Shown piece by piece: positions 17,519 to 25,523 of a DNA stretch of 64,000 nt. Position 1 is the first letter of the stretch; each line of letters starts with the position of its first letter. Made by a program: the position numbers and the translations under genes. The notes under the pieces were generated by a model. It was given only the letters and a program-made list of their open reading frames with translations, was not told where the DNA came from and made no database searches. Origin of the DNA: Streptomyces parvus. Its GTDB lineage: Bacteria; Actinomycetota; Actinomycetes; Streptomycetales; Streptomycetaceae. Location: the NCBI RefSeq assembly GCF_032121415.1, contig NZ_CP135079.1, positions 1,240,001 to 1,304,000 on the forward strand. The letters are read 5' to 3'.

Positions 17519-17752
17519 ATGGCACGTTGTGAGGTTTGCGGAAACGACTACGGCATGTCCTTCGAGGTGCACGCACAAGGTGCGGTGCACGTCTTCGACT
17601 GCTTCTCCTGCGCCATCCACCGCATGGCGCCGATCTGCGAGCACTGCCGGGTCCAGGTGATCGGGCAGGGCGTCGAGGTCGACGGGCACTGGTACTGCGG
17701 CGCCCACTGCGCCCGTGCGGAAGGGAAGGCGGGCATCGTGGACAAAGTATGA
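17519..17752 (+). CDS. Small LIM-like zinc-ribbon protein
   Basis: This 77-residue protein has four paired-cysteine motifs: C-x2-C at the start (RCEVCGNDYG), C-x2-C in FDCFSCAIHRM, C-x2-C in ICEHCRVQV, and C-x3-C in WYCGAHC with preceding His. The order resembles a compact LIM domain or bacterial metallothionein fold that binds two zinc ions. Homologues are common in actinobacteria but have no established role; protein or nucleic-acid binding is possible. It follows the exonuclease gene by 63 nt on the same strand. Confidence 0.72.
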   Translation: MARCEVCGNDYGMSFEVHAQGAVHVFDCFSCAIHRMAPICEHCRVQVIGQGVEVDGHWYCGAHCARAEGKAGIVDKV

Positions 17753-17799
17753 CGGACCGCCTCATTGTCTGGCTTGCCGGGCAGCACCCCTGAGTGCCG

Positions 17800-17833
17800 C
17801 ACCCCATGACCCCGGTTGTACGGTCATGGGGTG
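17800..17833 (+). promoter_or_regulatory. 12-bp palindrome overlapping the -10 box and start codon of the SURF1 gene
   Basis: CACCCCATGACC (17800-17811) and GGTCATGGGGTG (17822-17833) are perfect inverted repeats separated by 10 nt, and the right arm ends exactly with the GTG start codon. A TACGGT box (17819-17824) lies 6 nt before the GTG, which would make the transcript leaderless. The palindrome could be a repressor operator covering the promoter, or a hairpin ending upstream transcription. Confidence 0.55.
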
Positions 17834-18634
17834 TACCGCTTCCTGTTGACCCGGCAGTGGGTGATCCTCACCCTGCTCGGCCTCGCGCTGATCCCGACGA
17901 TGATCGAGCTGGGTTTCTGGCAGTTCCACAAGCACGAGCACCGGGTCGAGCAGAACAAGCTGATCTCGCGGAACCTCGACGCCCAGCCGGTCCCGGTCAC
18001 CGACCTCACCTCAGCCGGGCACACCGTCCCCCGCTCGGACTACTGGCGGACGGTCACCGCGACGGGCACGTTCGACACCGAGCACGAGGTGGTCGTCCGT
18101 CGCCGGACCTCGGACGACGACCGCATCGGCGTACACGTCCTGACCCCGCTGGACCTCAAGGACGGCGGCACGGTGCTGGTCAACCGGGGCTGGGTCCCGG
18201 CCGCGCCGAACCAGACCGCCTTCCCCGACGTGCCGCCCGCGCCGCGGGACGAAGTGACCGTCACCGGCCGTCTGAAGGCGGACGAGACGACCGGCAGCAG
18301 CGGCATCAAGGACCTGGCGGGACTGCCGGACCGGCAGGTGATGCTGATCAACAGCGAGCAGCAGTCCCAGCTGCTGTCCCGGAAGGTCCTCGGCGGATAC
18401 ATCGAGCAGACCGAGCCCGTGCCGTCGGGTGATCTGCCCGAGCAGATCGCCCGCCCCGACGACAGCTCGATCGGCCCGCACATGGCCTACGCCGTCCAGT
18501 GGTGGCTGTTCGTCGCCGCCGTCCCGGTCGGCTGGATCGTCCTCGTACGCCGGGAGAAGCGCGACCGCGAGGAGGCCGCGGCCGAGAACGCGACGGCCGA
18601 CGCCCCGGAGCAGCCCGAACCGGCGAGCGCCTGA
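17831..18634 (+). CDS. SURF1 family cytochrome oxidase assembly protein
   Basis: SURF1 proteins help insert haem a during assembly of the cytochrome aa3 oxidase. The 267-residue product has the expected layout: an N-terminal membrane helix (WVILTLLGLALIPTMIELGFWQFHKHEHRV, with the conserved G-x-WQ), a periplasmic beta-rich domain with VLVNRGWVP and the VTGRLK motif, and a C-terminal helix (YAVQWWLFVAAVPVGWIVLVRR). A charged Glu/Ala-rich tail follows. The GTG at 17831 matches homologues (YRFLLT...); a TTG five codons upstream is less likely. No oxidase genes are in the window. Confidence 0.9.
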   Translation: MYRFLLTRQWVILTLLGLALIPTMIELGFWQFHKHEHRVEQNKLISRNLDAQPVPVTDLTSAGHTVPRSDYWRTVTATGTFDTEHEVVVRRRTSDDDRIGVHVLTPLDLKDGGTVLVNRGWVPAAPNQTAFPDVPPAPRDEVTVTGRLKADETTGSSGIKDLAGLPDRQVMLINSEQQSQLLSRKVLGGYIEQTEPVPSGDLPEQIARPDDSSIGPHMAYAVQWWLFVAAVPVGWIVLVRREKRDREEAAAENATADAPEQPEPASA

Positions 18635-18702
18635 GACGCGCTCCACACCCTTCGGGCCATAAGAGCTGGTTGACAACGGTCCGGTCCGGGAAAGCGCCTG
18701 GC

Positions 18703-20496
18703 GTGACCCCACGCATCGAGGACTACGCCCTGATCGGCGATCTCCAGACCGCCGCGCTCGTCGGCAGGAACGGTTCCGTCGACTGGCTCTGTCTGCCCCG
18801 CTTCGATTCCGGCGCCTGCTTCGCCGCCCTGCTCGGCACCGAGGAGAACGGCCACTGGCGCATCGCGCCCAAGGGAGCGGGCCCCTCGGACACCTGCACC
18901 CGGCGCGCGTATGTGAAGGACTCCCTGGTCCTGGAGACGTACTGGGAGACGCGGAGCGGCACGGTGAAGGTCATCGACTTCATGCCGCAGCGCGACAAGG
19001 CGCCGGACCTGATGCGGATCGTCGAGGGCGTCAGCGGGACCGTCGACATGAGTTCGGTGCTGCGGCTGCGCTTCGACTTCGGGTCCGTGGTGCCCTGGGT
19101 GCGCAAGTCCCACGGCCACCGGGTCGCCGTCGCGGGGCCCGACTCCGTGTGGCTGCGCAGCGAGCCGCCGGTCAAGACGTGGGGCCAGCAGTTCAGCACC
19201 TGCTCCTCGTTCACCGTCGCCGAGGGCGAGAGCGTGTCGTTCGTGCTGACCTGGCACCCCTCGCACTCACCGCGCCCGAAGCTGATCGACCCGCACAAGG
19301 CGCTGGGGCACACGCTGCACGACTGGGCGAAGTGGACCGAGCGGTGCACGTACGAGGGGCCCTACCGCGACGCGGTGCTGCGTTCGCTGATCACGCTCAA
19401 GGCGCTGACGTACGCCCCGACCGGCGGGATCGTGGCGGCCCCGACCACCTCGTTGCCGGAGGAGATCGGCGGCGTACGGAACTGGGACTACCGCTTCTGC
19501 TGGCTGCGGGACGCCACGCTGGCCCTCGGGGCGATGGTCTCGGCCGGCTATCTGGAGGAGGCTGAGGCGTGGCGGGACTGGCTGCTGCGGGCCGTCGCCG
19601 GGGACCCGGCCGACCTCCAGATCATGTACGGGCTGGCGGGCGAGCGCCGGCTCCCCGAGATGGAGCTGCCCTGGCTCGCCGGGTACGAGCACTCCCGTCC
19701 GGTGCGGATCGGGAACGCGGCCGTGCGGCAGCGTCAGCTCGATGTGTACGGCGAGGTCATCGACGCGCTCCGGCTCGCCCGCGTCGCCGGGCTCGACGAC
19801 AAGCCGCACGCCTGGAACCTCCAGCTCAGCCTGCTCGGCTTCCTGGAGTCGAGCTGGCGCGAGCCGGACGAGGGGCTGTGGGAGATCCGCGGCGCGCGGC
19901 GGCACTTCGTGCACTCCAAGGTGATGGCCTGGGTCGCCGCCGACCGGGCGGTGCGCTCGCTGGAGGAGAACCCGGAGCTGCCCGGCGACGCCGACCGGTG
20001 GCGGGCGATGCGGGACGCCGTGCACGCCGAGGTCTGCGAGAAGGGGTACGACCCCGAGCGGAACACCTTCACCCAGTCCTACGGGTCGCGGGAGCTGGAC
20101 GCCGCGACACTGCTCATCGTGCGGACCGGGTTCCTGCCGCCGGACGACCCCCGGGTGATCGGCACGGTCGACGCGGTCCGCGACGAGCTGGGCAGTGACG
20201 GGCTGGTCCGGCGCTACAGCACGGAGGGTGTCTCCGTGGACGGACTGCCCGGCGACGAGGGGGCCTTCCTCGCCTGCTCGTTCTGGCTGGTGGACGCGTT
20301 GCGGCGGATCGGGAGGCCGGACGAGGCGCGGGAGCTGTTCGAGCATCTGCTGCAGCTGCGCAACGACATGGGGCTGCTGGCGGAGGAGTACGACGTGGCG
20401 GCGGGGCGGCAGCTCGGCAACTTCCCGCAGGCCTTCAGCCATATCGGACTGGTGAACTCCGCTGTCGACCTGGCCGGGGACGACCCGGCAGGATAG
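18703..20496 (+). CDS. Glycoside hydrolase family 15 protein (trehalase/glucoamylase type)
   Basis: The 597-residue cytoplasmic protein (no signal peptide) has the N-terminal GH15 beta-domain (IEDYALIGDLQTAALVGRNGSVDWLCLPRFDS) and the (alpha/alpha)6 barrel with RNWDYRFCWLRDATLALGAM and, near the end, AEEYDVAAGRQLGNFPQAFSHIGLVN. Acidic residues in those motifs supply the acid and base of the inverting mechanism. Mycobacterial relatives are trehalases and others are alpha-glucosidases, so trehalose or a short glucan is likely. The frame is open upstream, but GTG at 18703 begins where homology does. The next gene follows after 4 nt. Confidence 0.88.
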   Translation: MTPRIEDYALIGDLQTAALVGRNGSVDWLCLPRFDSGACFAALLGTEENGHWRIAPKGAGPSDTCTRRAYVKDSLVLETYWETRSGTVKVIDFMPQRDKAPDLMRIVEGVSGTVDMSSVLRLRFDFGSVVPWVRKSHGHRVAVAGPDSVWLRSEPPVKTWGQQFSTCSSFTVAEGESVSFVLTWHPSHSPRPKLIDPHKALGHTLHDWAKWTERCTYEGPYRDAVLRSLITLKALTYAPTGGIVAAPTTSLPEEIGGVRNWDYRFCWLRDATLALGAMVSAGYLEEAEAWRDWLLRAVAGDPADLQIMYGLAGERRLPEMELPWLAGYEHSRPVRIGNAAVRQRQLDVYGEVIDALRLARVAGLDDKPHAWNLQLSLLGFLESSWREPDEGLWEIRGARRHFVHSKVMAWVAADRAVRSLEENPELPGDADRWRAMRDAVHAEVCEKGYDPERNTFTQSYGSRELDAATLLIVRTGFLPPDDPRVIGTVDAVRDELGSDGLVRRYSTEGVSVDGLPGDEGAFLACSFWLVDALRRIGRPDEARELFEHLLQLRNDMGLLAEEYDVAAGRQLGNFPQAFSHIGLVNSAVDLAGDDPAG

Positions 20497-20500
20497 GGCC

Positions 20501-21256
20501 ATGGATCTTGGATTGAAGGACCGCGTCTACATCGTCACCGGAGCGACCCGGGGCCTCGGCAACGCCACGGCCCGGGCGCTGGCCGCCGACGGAGCGAAGG
20601 TGATCATCACCGGCCGGGACGAGAAGTCCGTCGAGGAGGCCGCCGCCGAGCTGGGCGGGGGCGTGCTGGGGCTCGCCGCCGACAACGCCGACCCGAGCGC
20701 CGCCCAGCGCCTGGTGGACACGGCGCGGGAACGTTTCGGGCGGCTCGACGGCATCCTCGTCAGCGTCGGCGGACCCGCCCCCGGCTTCCTCGCCGACAAC
20801 ACGGACGACCAGTGGCAGACGGCGTTCGAGACGGTGTTCCTGGGGGCGGTGCGGCTGGCCCGGACGGCGGCGGCCGCGCTCGGCGAGGGCGGTGTGATCG
20901 GCTTCGTGCTCTCCGGGTCGGTCCATGAGCCGATCGCGGGGCTGACCATCTCCAACGGGCTGCGTCCCGGTCTCGCCGGTTTCGCCAAGTCGCTCGCCGA
21001 CGAGCTGGGCCCGCGCGGCATCCGGGTGGTGGGCGTGCTGCCCGCCCGGATCGACACCGACCGGGTCCGGGAGCTGGACGCGCTGTCCGGCGACGCCGAG
21101 GCCGCCCGCACCGCGAACGAGGCGCGGATCCCGCTGCGGCGCTACGGGACGCCGGAGGAGTTCGGGAAGACCGCGGCCTTCCTGCTCTCCCCCGCCGCCT
21201 CGTACCTCACGGGCGTCATGGTCCCGGTCGACGGCGGGTACCGGCACGGCTTCTGA
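20501..21256 (+). CDS. SDR family protein lacking the usual catalytic tyrosine
   Basis: The 251-residue protein is SDR-like: TGATRGLG (14-21) binds NAD(P) and VPVDGGY closes the C-terminus. It resembles FabG-like proteins. However, the Y-x3-K catalytic motif is replaced: in the matching place I see GLTISNGLRPGLAGFAKSLA, and the NAG motif reads VGGPAPG. This fits the BKR-like SDR subgroup known not to match the catalytic tetrad. It may use other residues or have a non-enzymatic role. It follows the GH15 gene by 4 nt and converges on amaP. Confidence 0.8.
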   Translation: MDLGLKDRVYIVTGATRGLGNATARALAADGAKVIITGRDEKSVEEAAAELGGGVLGLAADNADPSAAQRLVDTARERFGRLDGILVSVGGPAPGFLADNTDDQWQTAFETVFLGAVRLARTAAAALGEGGVIGFVLSGSVHEPIAGLTISNGLRPGLAGFAKSLADELGPRGIRVVGVLPARIDTDRVRELDALSGDAEAARTANEARIPLRRYGTPEEFGKTAAFLLSPAASYLTGVMVPVDGGYRHGF

Positions 21257-21288
21257 GCCCCGCCTCCCGCCCGTACGCCCAGGGACCG

Positions 21289-21876
21289 TCAGGACACCCG
21301 TTCCGCGCGGTGCTTGACGGCCTTGAGGCGTACCTCGGCGGGAAGCTCGTCCAGACCGGCCGATTCGCGTGCGTGCGCCAGCGCCCCGTCGGCGACCGCC
21401 TTCAGCGTCCCGAGCGGCGCGGCGTGCGGCTCCATCAGCAGCCGGAGCCGGGACCGGGGCGCGGTGCGGCGGCCGGTCAGCATCGCCTGGGCGCGGGCCA
21501 CTCCGTCCAGTTCGCCCGCCTCCGCGGCGAGCACACCCTCCAGGGCCCGGCCCCTCAGCTGGGCCCCTTCGCCGTCGCCGCTGTCCACCAGGACCTCGGT
21601 GAGCCGGCCGCGGCGGAACTGGGCGAGGAACCACCACAGGGTGAGGACCACGAGGACGGCGAGGATGGCGATCACGGTCGGCCACCACCAGCCCTCGTCA
21701 CGCCAGCGGTGCCGGTCGGCCACGCTGAGCAGGACGTCGTTCTCGCCGTCCCAGGGCCACCAGGAGGGTACGGACACGCCGAGGCCGGTGGCGAGCACGG
21801 CGCCGCCCACGACGACCAGCACCAGCCCGGCCAGGGCCAGCAGGACCCGGTTGACGGTGGAGCGCATACGGCTCAT
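21289..21876 (-). CDS. amaP: Alkaline-shock membrane anchor protein AmaP
   Basis: The 195-residue protein begins with two membrane helices (VNRVLLALAGLVLVVVGGAVLATG and WPTVIAILAVLVVLTLWWFLAQF), separated by a Trp-rich external loop, and ends in a cytoplasmic alpha/beta domain of about 100 residues. This is the AmaP layout; in Staphylococcus aureus AmaP anchors Asp23 to the membrane. Here it is the last gene of a five-gene operon with two Asp23-like proteins. Its ATG overlaps the DUF6286 stop by 4 nt. Confidence 0.82.
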   Translation of the reverse strand: MSRMRSTVNRVLLALAGLVLVVVGGAVLATGLGVSVPSWWPWDGENDVLLSVADRHRWRDEGWWWPTVIAILAVLVVLTLWWFLAQFRRGRLTEVLVDSGDGEGAQLRGRALEGVLAAEAGELDGVARAQAMLTGRRTAPRSRLRLLMEPHAAPLGTLKAVADGALAHARESAGLDELPAEVRLKAVKHRAERVS

Positions 21877-22556
21877 CCCTTCTTCGCCGGTCGGTGCACC
21901 TGGACGGAGAGGGCCGGCGGCTTGGCCAGGCCCAGTTCCCGGACGGCCTCCTCCAGCACGGCGTCCAGGTCGGTCCGCACGTCGTCGAGCTCCCGGAAGT
22001 GCGAGAGCGCCCGCACCTTCGCCTTCCGCCGCCCCATCCTGACCCGTACGGACTGCACGCCGGACACCTCCACGGCCCGGTCCCGCAGCACCAGGGCCGC
22101 GGCGGTGCGGTCGAGTCCGGCCCGGACGTCGGCGCGGTCGCGGCGCATCGGCAGCAGGTCGCGCAGTCCGGGCGTGAGGGCCAGCAGGACCAGCCAGAGG
22201 CCGATCGCCGCGGCCGCCCCGGCTCCGATGAGCACGGGGGTGTCGTGCAGGCGCTGTTCGGCCAGGCCGTCGGCGAGGGAGCGCCGCCACTGCATGGCCG
22301 GATGATCGGCCCGTACGGCGGCGATGTCGTAGAGGAGCAGGCCGGCCGCGCCGAGGAGCACGAGCGCCAGCAGGGCGGCCGGGACCCGGCGCGCGGACCA
22401 GAAGCGGCCGGCCCGGCCGTCGCCCTGCTCCAGGGTGGGGACCGGTTCGCGGGCGTCGGCCGGCGCGTCCGGGGCGGGGGTGTGCGCGTCGTTGCCGCTC
22501 GGTTCCACGGTGGGCATCCGCCGGGTGGAGCCGGTCGGTTCGCCGGGTTCGGTCAT
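21873..22556 (-). CDS. DUF6286 domain membrane protein
   Basis: The 227-residue protein has a Pro/Asp-rich cytoplasmic N-terminus of about 55 residues, one helix (VPAALLALVLLGAAGLLLYDIAAV), an external loop, a second helix (PVLIGAGAAAAIGLWLVLLALTPG) and a C-terminal domain of about 100 residues. That domain (ALVLRDRAVEVSGVQSVRVRMGRRKAKV) resembles the AmaP tail. It lies between asp23-like and amaP genes, overlapping both by 4 nt, and is probably a second membrane anchor or partner for the Asp23 proteins. No enzymatic motif is seen. Confidence 0.75.
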   Translation of the reverse strand: MTEPGEPTGSTRRMPTVEPSGNDAHTPAPDAPADAREPVPTLEQGDGRAGRFWSARRVPAALLALVLLGAAGLLLYDIAAVRADHPAMQWRRSLADGLAEQRLHDTPVLIGAGAAAAIGLWLVLLALTPGLRDLLPMRRDRADVRAGLDRTAAALVLRDRAVEVSGVQSVRVRMGRRKAKVRALSHFRELDDVRTDLDAVLEEAVRELGLAKPPALSVQVHRPAKKG

Positions 22557-22903
22557 CGGATCCTCCCGTGTGCGGCGTTCGCTCCGGCGGGGTGCAGCCG
22601 TTCGACCTGGACGGCCACTTCGGGCACCTCCATGCCGGCCAGCGCCTTGACCCGCTGGGCGACCCGTCGGCGTACGGCACCGCACTGGCCGCCGATGTCG
22701 CTGGGGTAGCCGAGCTCCAGGCTGACCCGGACCCGGGCGGTGTCGCGGTGCACGGTGACCGTGGCACGCGGCGACGCCCCGTCCGCGGGCGGTTCCTCGA
22801 CCGCTTCCTTCGCCGCCTGGGCGGCGATCTTGGCGACGACACGGTCGGCGATCCGGGTCTCGCCCCGTGCGGCGGCGGCGACCCGGCCGGTCACCGCCGT
22901 CAC
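22553..22903 (-). CDS. Asp23/Gls24 family envelope stress protein (short form)
   Basis: This 116-residue protein matches Asp23: GRVAAAARGETRIADRVVAKIAAQAAKEAV at the start, then the beta-strand pattern TVTVHRDTARVRVSLELGYPSDIGGQCGAVRRRVAQRVKALAGMEVPEVAVQVERL. Asp23 proteins are cytoplasmic and polymerise at the membrane through AmaP-type anchors. Compared with the longer paralogue at 23134 it has a different spacing before the strands and an insert (EEPPADGASPRA). The start is GTG. It overlaps both neighbours by 4 nt. Confidence 0.8.
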   Translation of the reverse strand: MTAVTGRVAAAARGETRIADRVVAKIAAQAAKEAVEEPPADGASPRATVTVHRDTARVRVSLELGYPSDIGGQCGAVRRRVAQRVKALAGMEVPEVAVQVERLHPAGANAAHGRIR

Positions 22904-23091
22904 CGTCGCCGGTCGCCGCGCTCGCGACTCCGGAAGAAGTCGCCGGGCTCCAGGTCACCGTCCAGGAAGCGGCCGGCGATGAAGCCGATCGCGCCCAGGG
23001 CGGCCACCAGGACGAAGGCTCCGAAGCCGCCGAAATATCCGGCGAACCCGAGCGCCATGCCGGCCAACAGACCGGCGACAGCCATGCTCAT
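22900..23091 (-). CDS. Small membrane protein of the Asp23 operon
   Basis: This 63-residue protein consists of two Gly/Ala-rich membrane helices (VAGLLAGMALGFAGYFGGFGAF and LVAALGAIGFIAGRFL) and a basic C-terminus (RSRERGDRRR). It resembles the DUF2273-type small proteins found next to asp23 genes in Firmicutes, although I cannot confirm the family. The frame starts at 23106, but the ATG at 23091 has GAGGAG 7 nt upstream. It overlaps the next gene by 4 nt. Confidence 0.72.
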   Translation of the reverse strand: MSMAVAGLLAGMALGFAGYFGGFGAFVLVAALGAIGFIAGRFLDGDLEPGDFFRSRERGDRRR

Positions 23092-23133
23092 CGTGTCTCT
23101 CCTCAACTGCCGTGCGATGGAGGTGTGAAAGGG

Positions 23134-23604
23134 CTACTGGACCCGCTGCTCGGTCTCGTCGTCGTCGTCCTCCTCGTCGGGCAGCTTGACGTCGCTGACC
23201 GCGATGTTGACCTCGACGACCTCGAGACCGGTCATACGCTCCACCGCGGCGATGACGTTCTCGCGGACATCGCGGGCCACGTCGGCGATGGACACGCCGT
23301 AGTCGACGACGATCTCCAGGTCGAGGGCCGCCTGGGACTCGCCGACCTCCGCCTTCACGCCGCGGGTGACGGACTTGCCGCCGCCGGGGACCCGGTCGCG
23401 GACCGCACCGAACGTCCGCGACAGGCCGCTGCCCATGGCGTGGACGCCGACGACATCGCGTGCCGCCATTCCGGCGATCTTCTCGACGACACCGTCGGCG
23501 ATGGTGGTACGGCCCCGGGTCCCGGGGTCACCGCCGCCGCGCTTGCCGAGGGACTTGTCGCCCGGACCGCCGGTGGGGTTGTTGTGCTGGGAACTCTCAG
23601 TCAT
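23134..23604 (-). CDS. Asp23/Gls24 family envelope stress protein
   Basis: The 156-residue protein has an Asp23 domain at about 30-135 (RGRTTIADGVVEKIAGMAARDVVGVHAM ... VSIADVARDVRENVIAAVERMTGLEVVEVNIAVSDV) and a strongly acidic tail (DEEDDDDE). It is the first gene of the operon, with AAGGGAAG before its ATG. The 93-nt gap to the divergent gene at 23698 holds both promoters; I found no clear SigB-type promoter. Asp23 proteins are abundant and stress-linked in Gram-positive bacteria. Confidence 0.88.
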   Translation of the reverse strand: MTESSQHNNPTGGPGDKSLGKRGGGDPGTRGRTTIADGVVEKIAGMAARDVVGVHAMGSGLSRTFGAVRDRVPGGGKSVTRGVKAEVGESQAALDLEIVVDYGVSIADVARDVRENVIAAVERMTGLEVVEVNIAVSDVKLPDEEDDDDETEQRVQ

Positions 23605-23697
23605 CGCCGCTCTTCCCTTCGGGACGGGGTGGGACTTCCTCGCCCACGTTAAGTGCGCTTTCCCCATCCCGCGCCGTGGATACGGCAGGCTGGGGCA

Positions 23698-24525
23698 ATG
23701 ACAACGACGCGGGGCCCGCGGAGGGCCGACGGATGGACCGCTGGAGTACGGGAACGGCTGGGCCTGGGCAGGCTGCTGCCGCTGGGCGGCCCGGCGGACG
23801 GCGTGTGGATCGCGGAGACAGCTGCCGCGTCGGTGCTGCGCGGGGCGGCGGCCCGTCCCGGGGCGGTGCTCGGGGTGCTGCGGATCGGCCTGGCGGAGGA
23901 AGCGGTGGCGGAAGGTTCGGTGACGGCCGCGGGGGCCGGGGACGGGCGCGACGGTCCGCAGGCTCCGGCGGACCGGGGAGGCCCCACAGCGCCGCCGGCT
24001 CCGCCGAGCGCGCTGCCGCCGGGACCGCTGCGGATCGCGGCGGAGTTTTCGGCGGCCCCGGACCGGCCGCTGCCGGACACCGCTGCGGCCCTGCGCGCGG
24101 CGCTCCTCGCCGCCGCCGCGGCCCGGTTGGGCCTGGAGATCACCGAGGTGGACCTGACGGTGACGGCATTGCTGGAGGACGGTACGTCCGATCAGGTGAC
24201 CGCGTCCGCGGCCGCACCGCCCGCCCGGGTCGCGGAGCCGGAGGGTCCGGTGGCGGCGGCGGCAGCCGGGGCGCCGGGCGTCGTCGCGCTGACCCGGGTC
24301 CTCGGCAGCCCGGTGCACACCGCGCGGGACCACGTACGGGTGGAGGTGGCGACGGCCGGGAACCACAGGGCGCTGGATGTCGCCCGATCGGTGCGTACGG
24401 CGGTGGCGGCGGCCACGGAGGAACGGCTGCCGGTGTCGGTGCTGGTCACGGACGTGGTGGGGCCGGGCCCGGCCGACGTGTCACAGCCTCCGGGGGCGGA
24501 GCCCGGCCGGGGCACCACCGTGTGA
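23698..24525 (+). CDS. Ala/Pro-rich protein linked to the Asp23 operon
   Basis: I cannot assign a function to this 275-residue protein. From memory, similar actinobacterial proteins next to asp23 operons carry the label 'nucleopolyhedrovirus P10 family', which is not informative. The N-terminal half has an Asp23-like look (GVWIAETAAASVLRGAAARPGAVLGVLRIG ... LRAALLAAAAARLGLEITEVDLTVTALL). A second similar unit (GAPGVVALTRVLG ... VRVEVATAGNHRALDVARSVRTAVAAATEERLPVSVLVTDVV) lies near the end, so it may be two degenerate Asp23 modules joined by a Pro/Ala linker. It is divergent from the asp23 operon. Confidence 0.6.
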   Translation: MTTTRGPRRADGWTAGVRERLGLGRLLPLGGPADGVWIAETAAASVLRGAAARPGAVLGVLRIGLAEEAVAEGSVTAAGAGDGRDGPQAPADRGGPTAPPAPPSALPPGPLRIAAEFSAAPDRPLPDTAAALRAALLAAAAARLGLEITEVDLTVTALLEDGTSDQVTASAAAPPARVAEPEGPVAAAAAGAPGVVALTRVLGSPVHTARDHVRVEVATAGNHRALDVARSVRTAVAAATEERLPVSVLVTDVVGPGPADVSQPPGAEPGRGTTV

Positions 24526-24587
24526 CGGCCTCCGGCGGCAAGCCGGACACCGTGTGAGGGCCGCCGTTCGCAGACCCTGGTGGGGTG

Positions 24588-25379
24588 TCAGTCCGTGATG
24601 CCCGCCAGGTCGCGGAGCCGGCGGCCCTGGGCGGCCCGCTCGGCGACGCGCTGCTGCTCGTAGTCGCGGGAGAGCGCGCCGGCGAGGAGGGCCTTGGTCT
24701 CGACGACGGCGTCGCGGGGCGCCGCCAGCAGGGCCCCGGCGAGGTCGCGGGCCGCCGCGTCGAGCTGGTCGGCGGGGACCACGAGGTTGGCCAGGCCGGT
24801 GCGCTCGGCCTCCTCGGCGTGGACGAAGCGACCCGTGGCGCAGATTTCGAGCGCGCGGGCATACCCCACGAGGTTCACCAGGGGGTGGGTGCCCGTGAGG
24901 TCGGGCACGAGACCGAGGCTGGTCTCACGCATGGCGAACTGCACGTCCTCGGCGACGATCCGCAGATCGCAGGCGAGGGCGAGCTGGAAGCCGGCGCCGA
25001 TGGCGTGGCCCTGGACCGTCGCTATCGAGACGAGGTCGTTGCGGCGCCACCAGGTGAACGCCTCCTGGTACTCGGCGATGGTCGCGTCGAGTTCGGCCTC
25101 CGGGCCGCGCGCCATGTCGAGGAACGACGGCTCGCCGTCGAAGCCTTCGGGGGTGAAGGCCTGCCGGTCGAGTCCCGCGGAGAAGGACGCGCCCTCGCCG
25201 CGGAGCACCACGACCCGCACCGTGCCGGGCAGCGCCCGTCCGGCCTCGGTCAACGCCCGCCACAGAGCGGGAGACTGAGCGTTGCGCTTGGCCGGGTTGG
25301 TGAGCGTCACCGTGGCGACGGCATCGTCGACGGTGAGCCGTACGCCGTCCTTGTCGAGCACAGTGTCGAGCGAGGTCAT
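24588..25379 (-). CDS. Enoyl-CoA hydratase/isomerase family protein
   Basis: The 263-residue crotonase-fold protein has the oxyanion-hole segments GEGASFSAGLDRQAF and HAIGAGFQLALACDLRI, and a catalytic-Glu region ETSLGLVPDLTGTHPL. One of the two usual glutamates is replaced around AGFQLALAC, so hydratase activity is likely but not certain. The family handles 2-enoyl-CoA esters in fatty-acid or amino-acid breakdown. Start ATG at 25379. It converges on the gene at 23698 and has no operon partners. Confidence 0.85.
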   Translation of the reverse strand: MTSLDTVLDKDGVRLTVDDAVATVTLTNPAKRNAQSPALWRALTEAGRALPGTVRVVVLRGEGASFSAGLDRQAFTPEGFDGEPSFLDMARGPEAELDATIAEYQEAFTWWRRNDLVSIATVQGHAIGAGFQLALACDLRIVAEDVQFAMRETSLGLVPDLTGTHPLVNLVGYARALEICATGRFVHAEEAERTGLANLVVPADQLDAAARDLAGALLAAPRDAVVETKALLAGALSRDYEQQRVAERAAQGRRLRDLAGITD

Positions 25380-25523
25380 GGGGCGCCTCCGGATGGGGTG
25401 CAGTCAGCACTCGGTAGTAAGTGACTGAACAGTAACCACCCGGACGACCTTGCGGTCAGCCGGGTGGCCACCCCGAAATCCGTCGGTCCCGAATGACGCC
25501 GACGACGCCGAAATTCTGAGGCC

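Noticed and set aside
24512..24562. Near-repeat of ACCGTGTGACGGCC and ACCGTGTGAGGGCC after the gene at 23698
   Set aside because: Two short copies only, partly coding; could be chance or slippage and has no stem or other signal.
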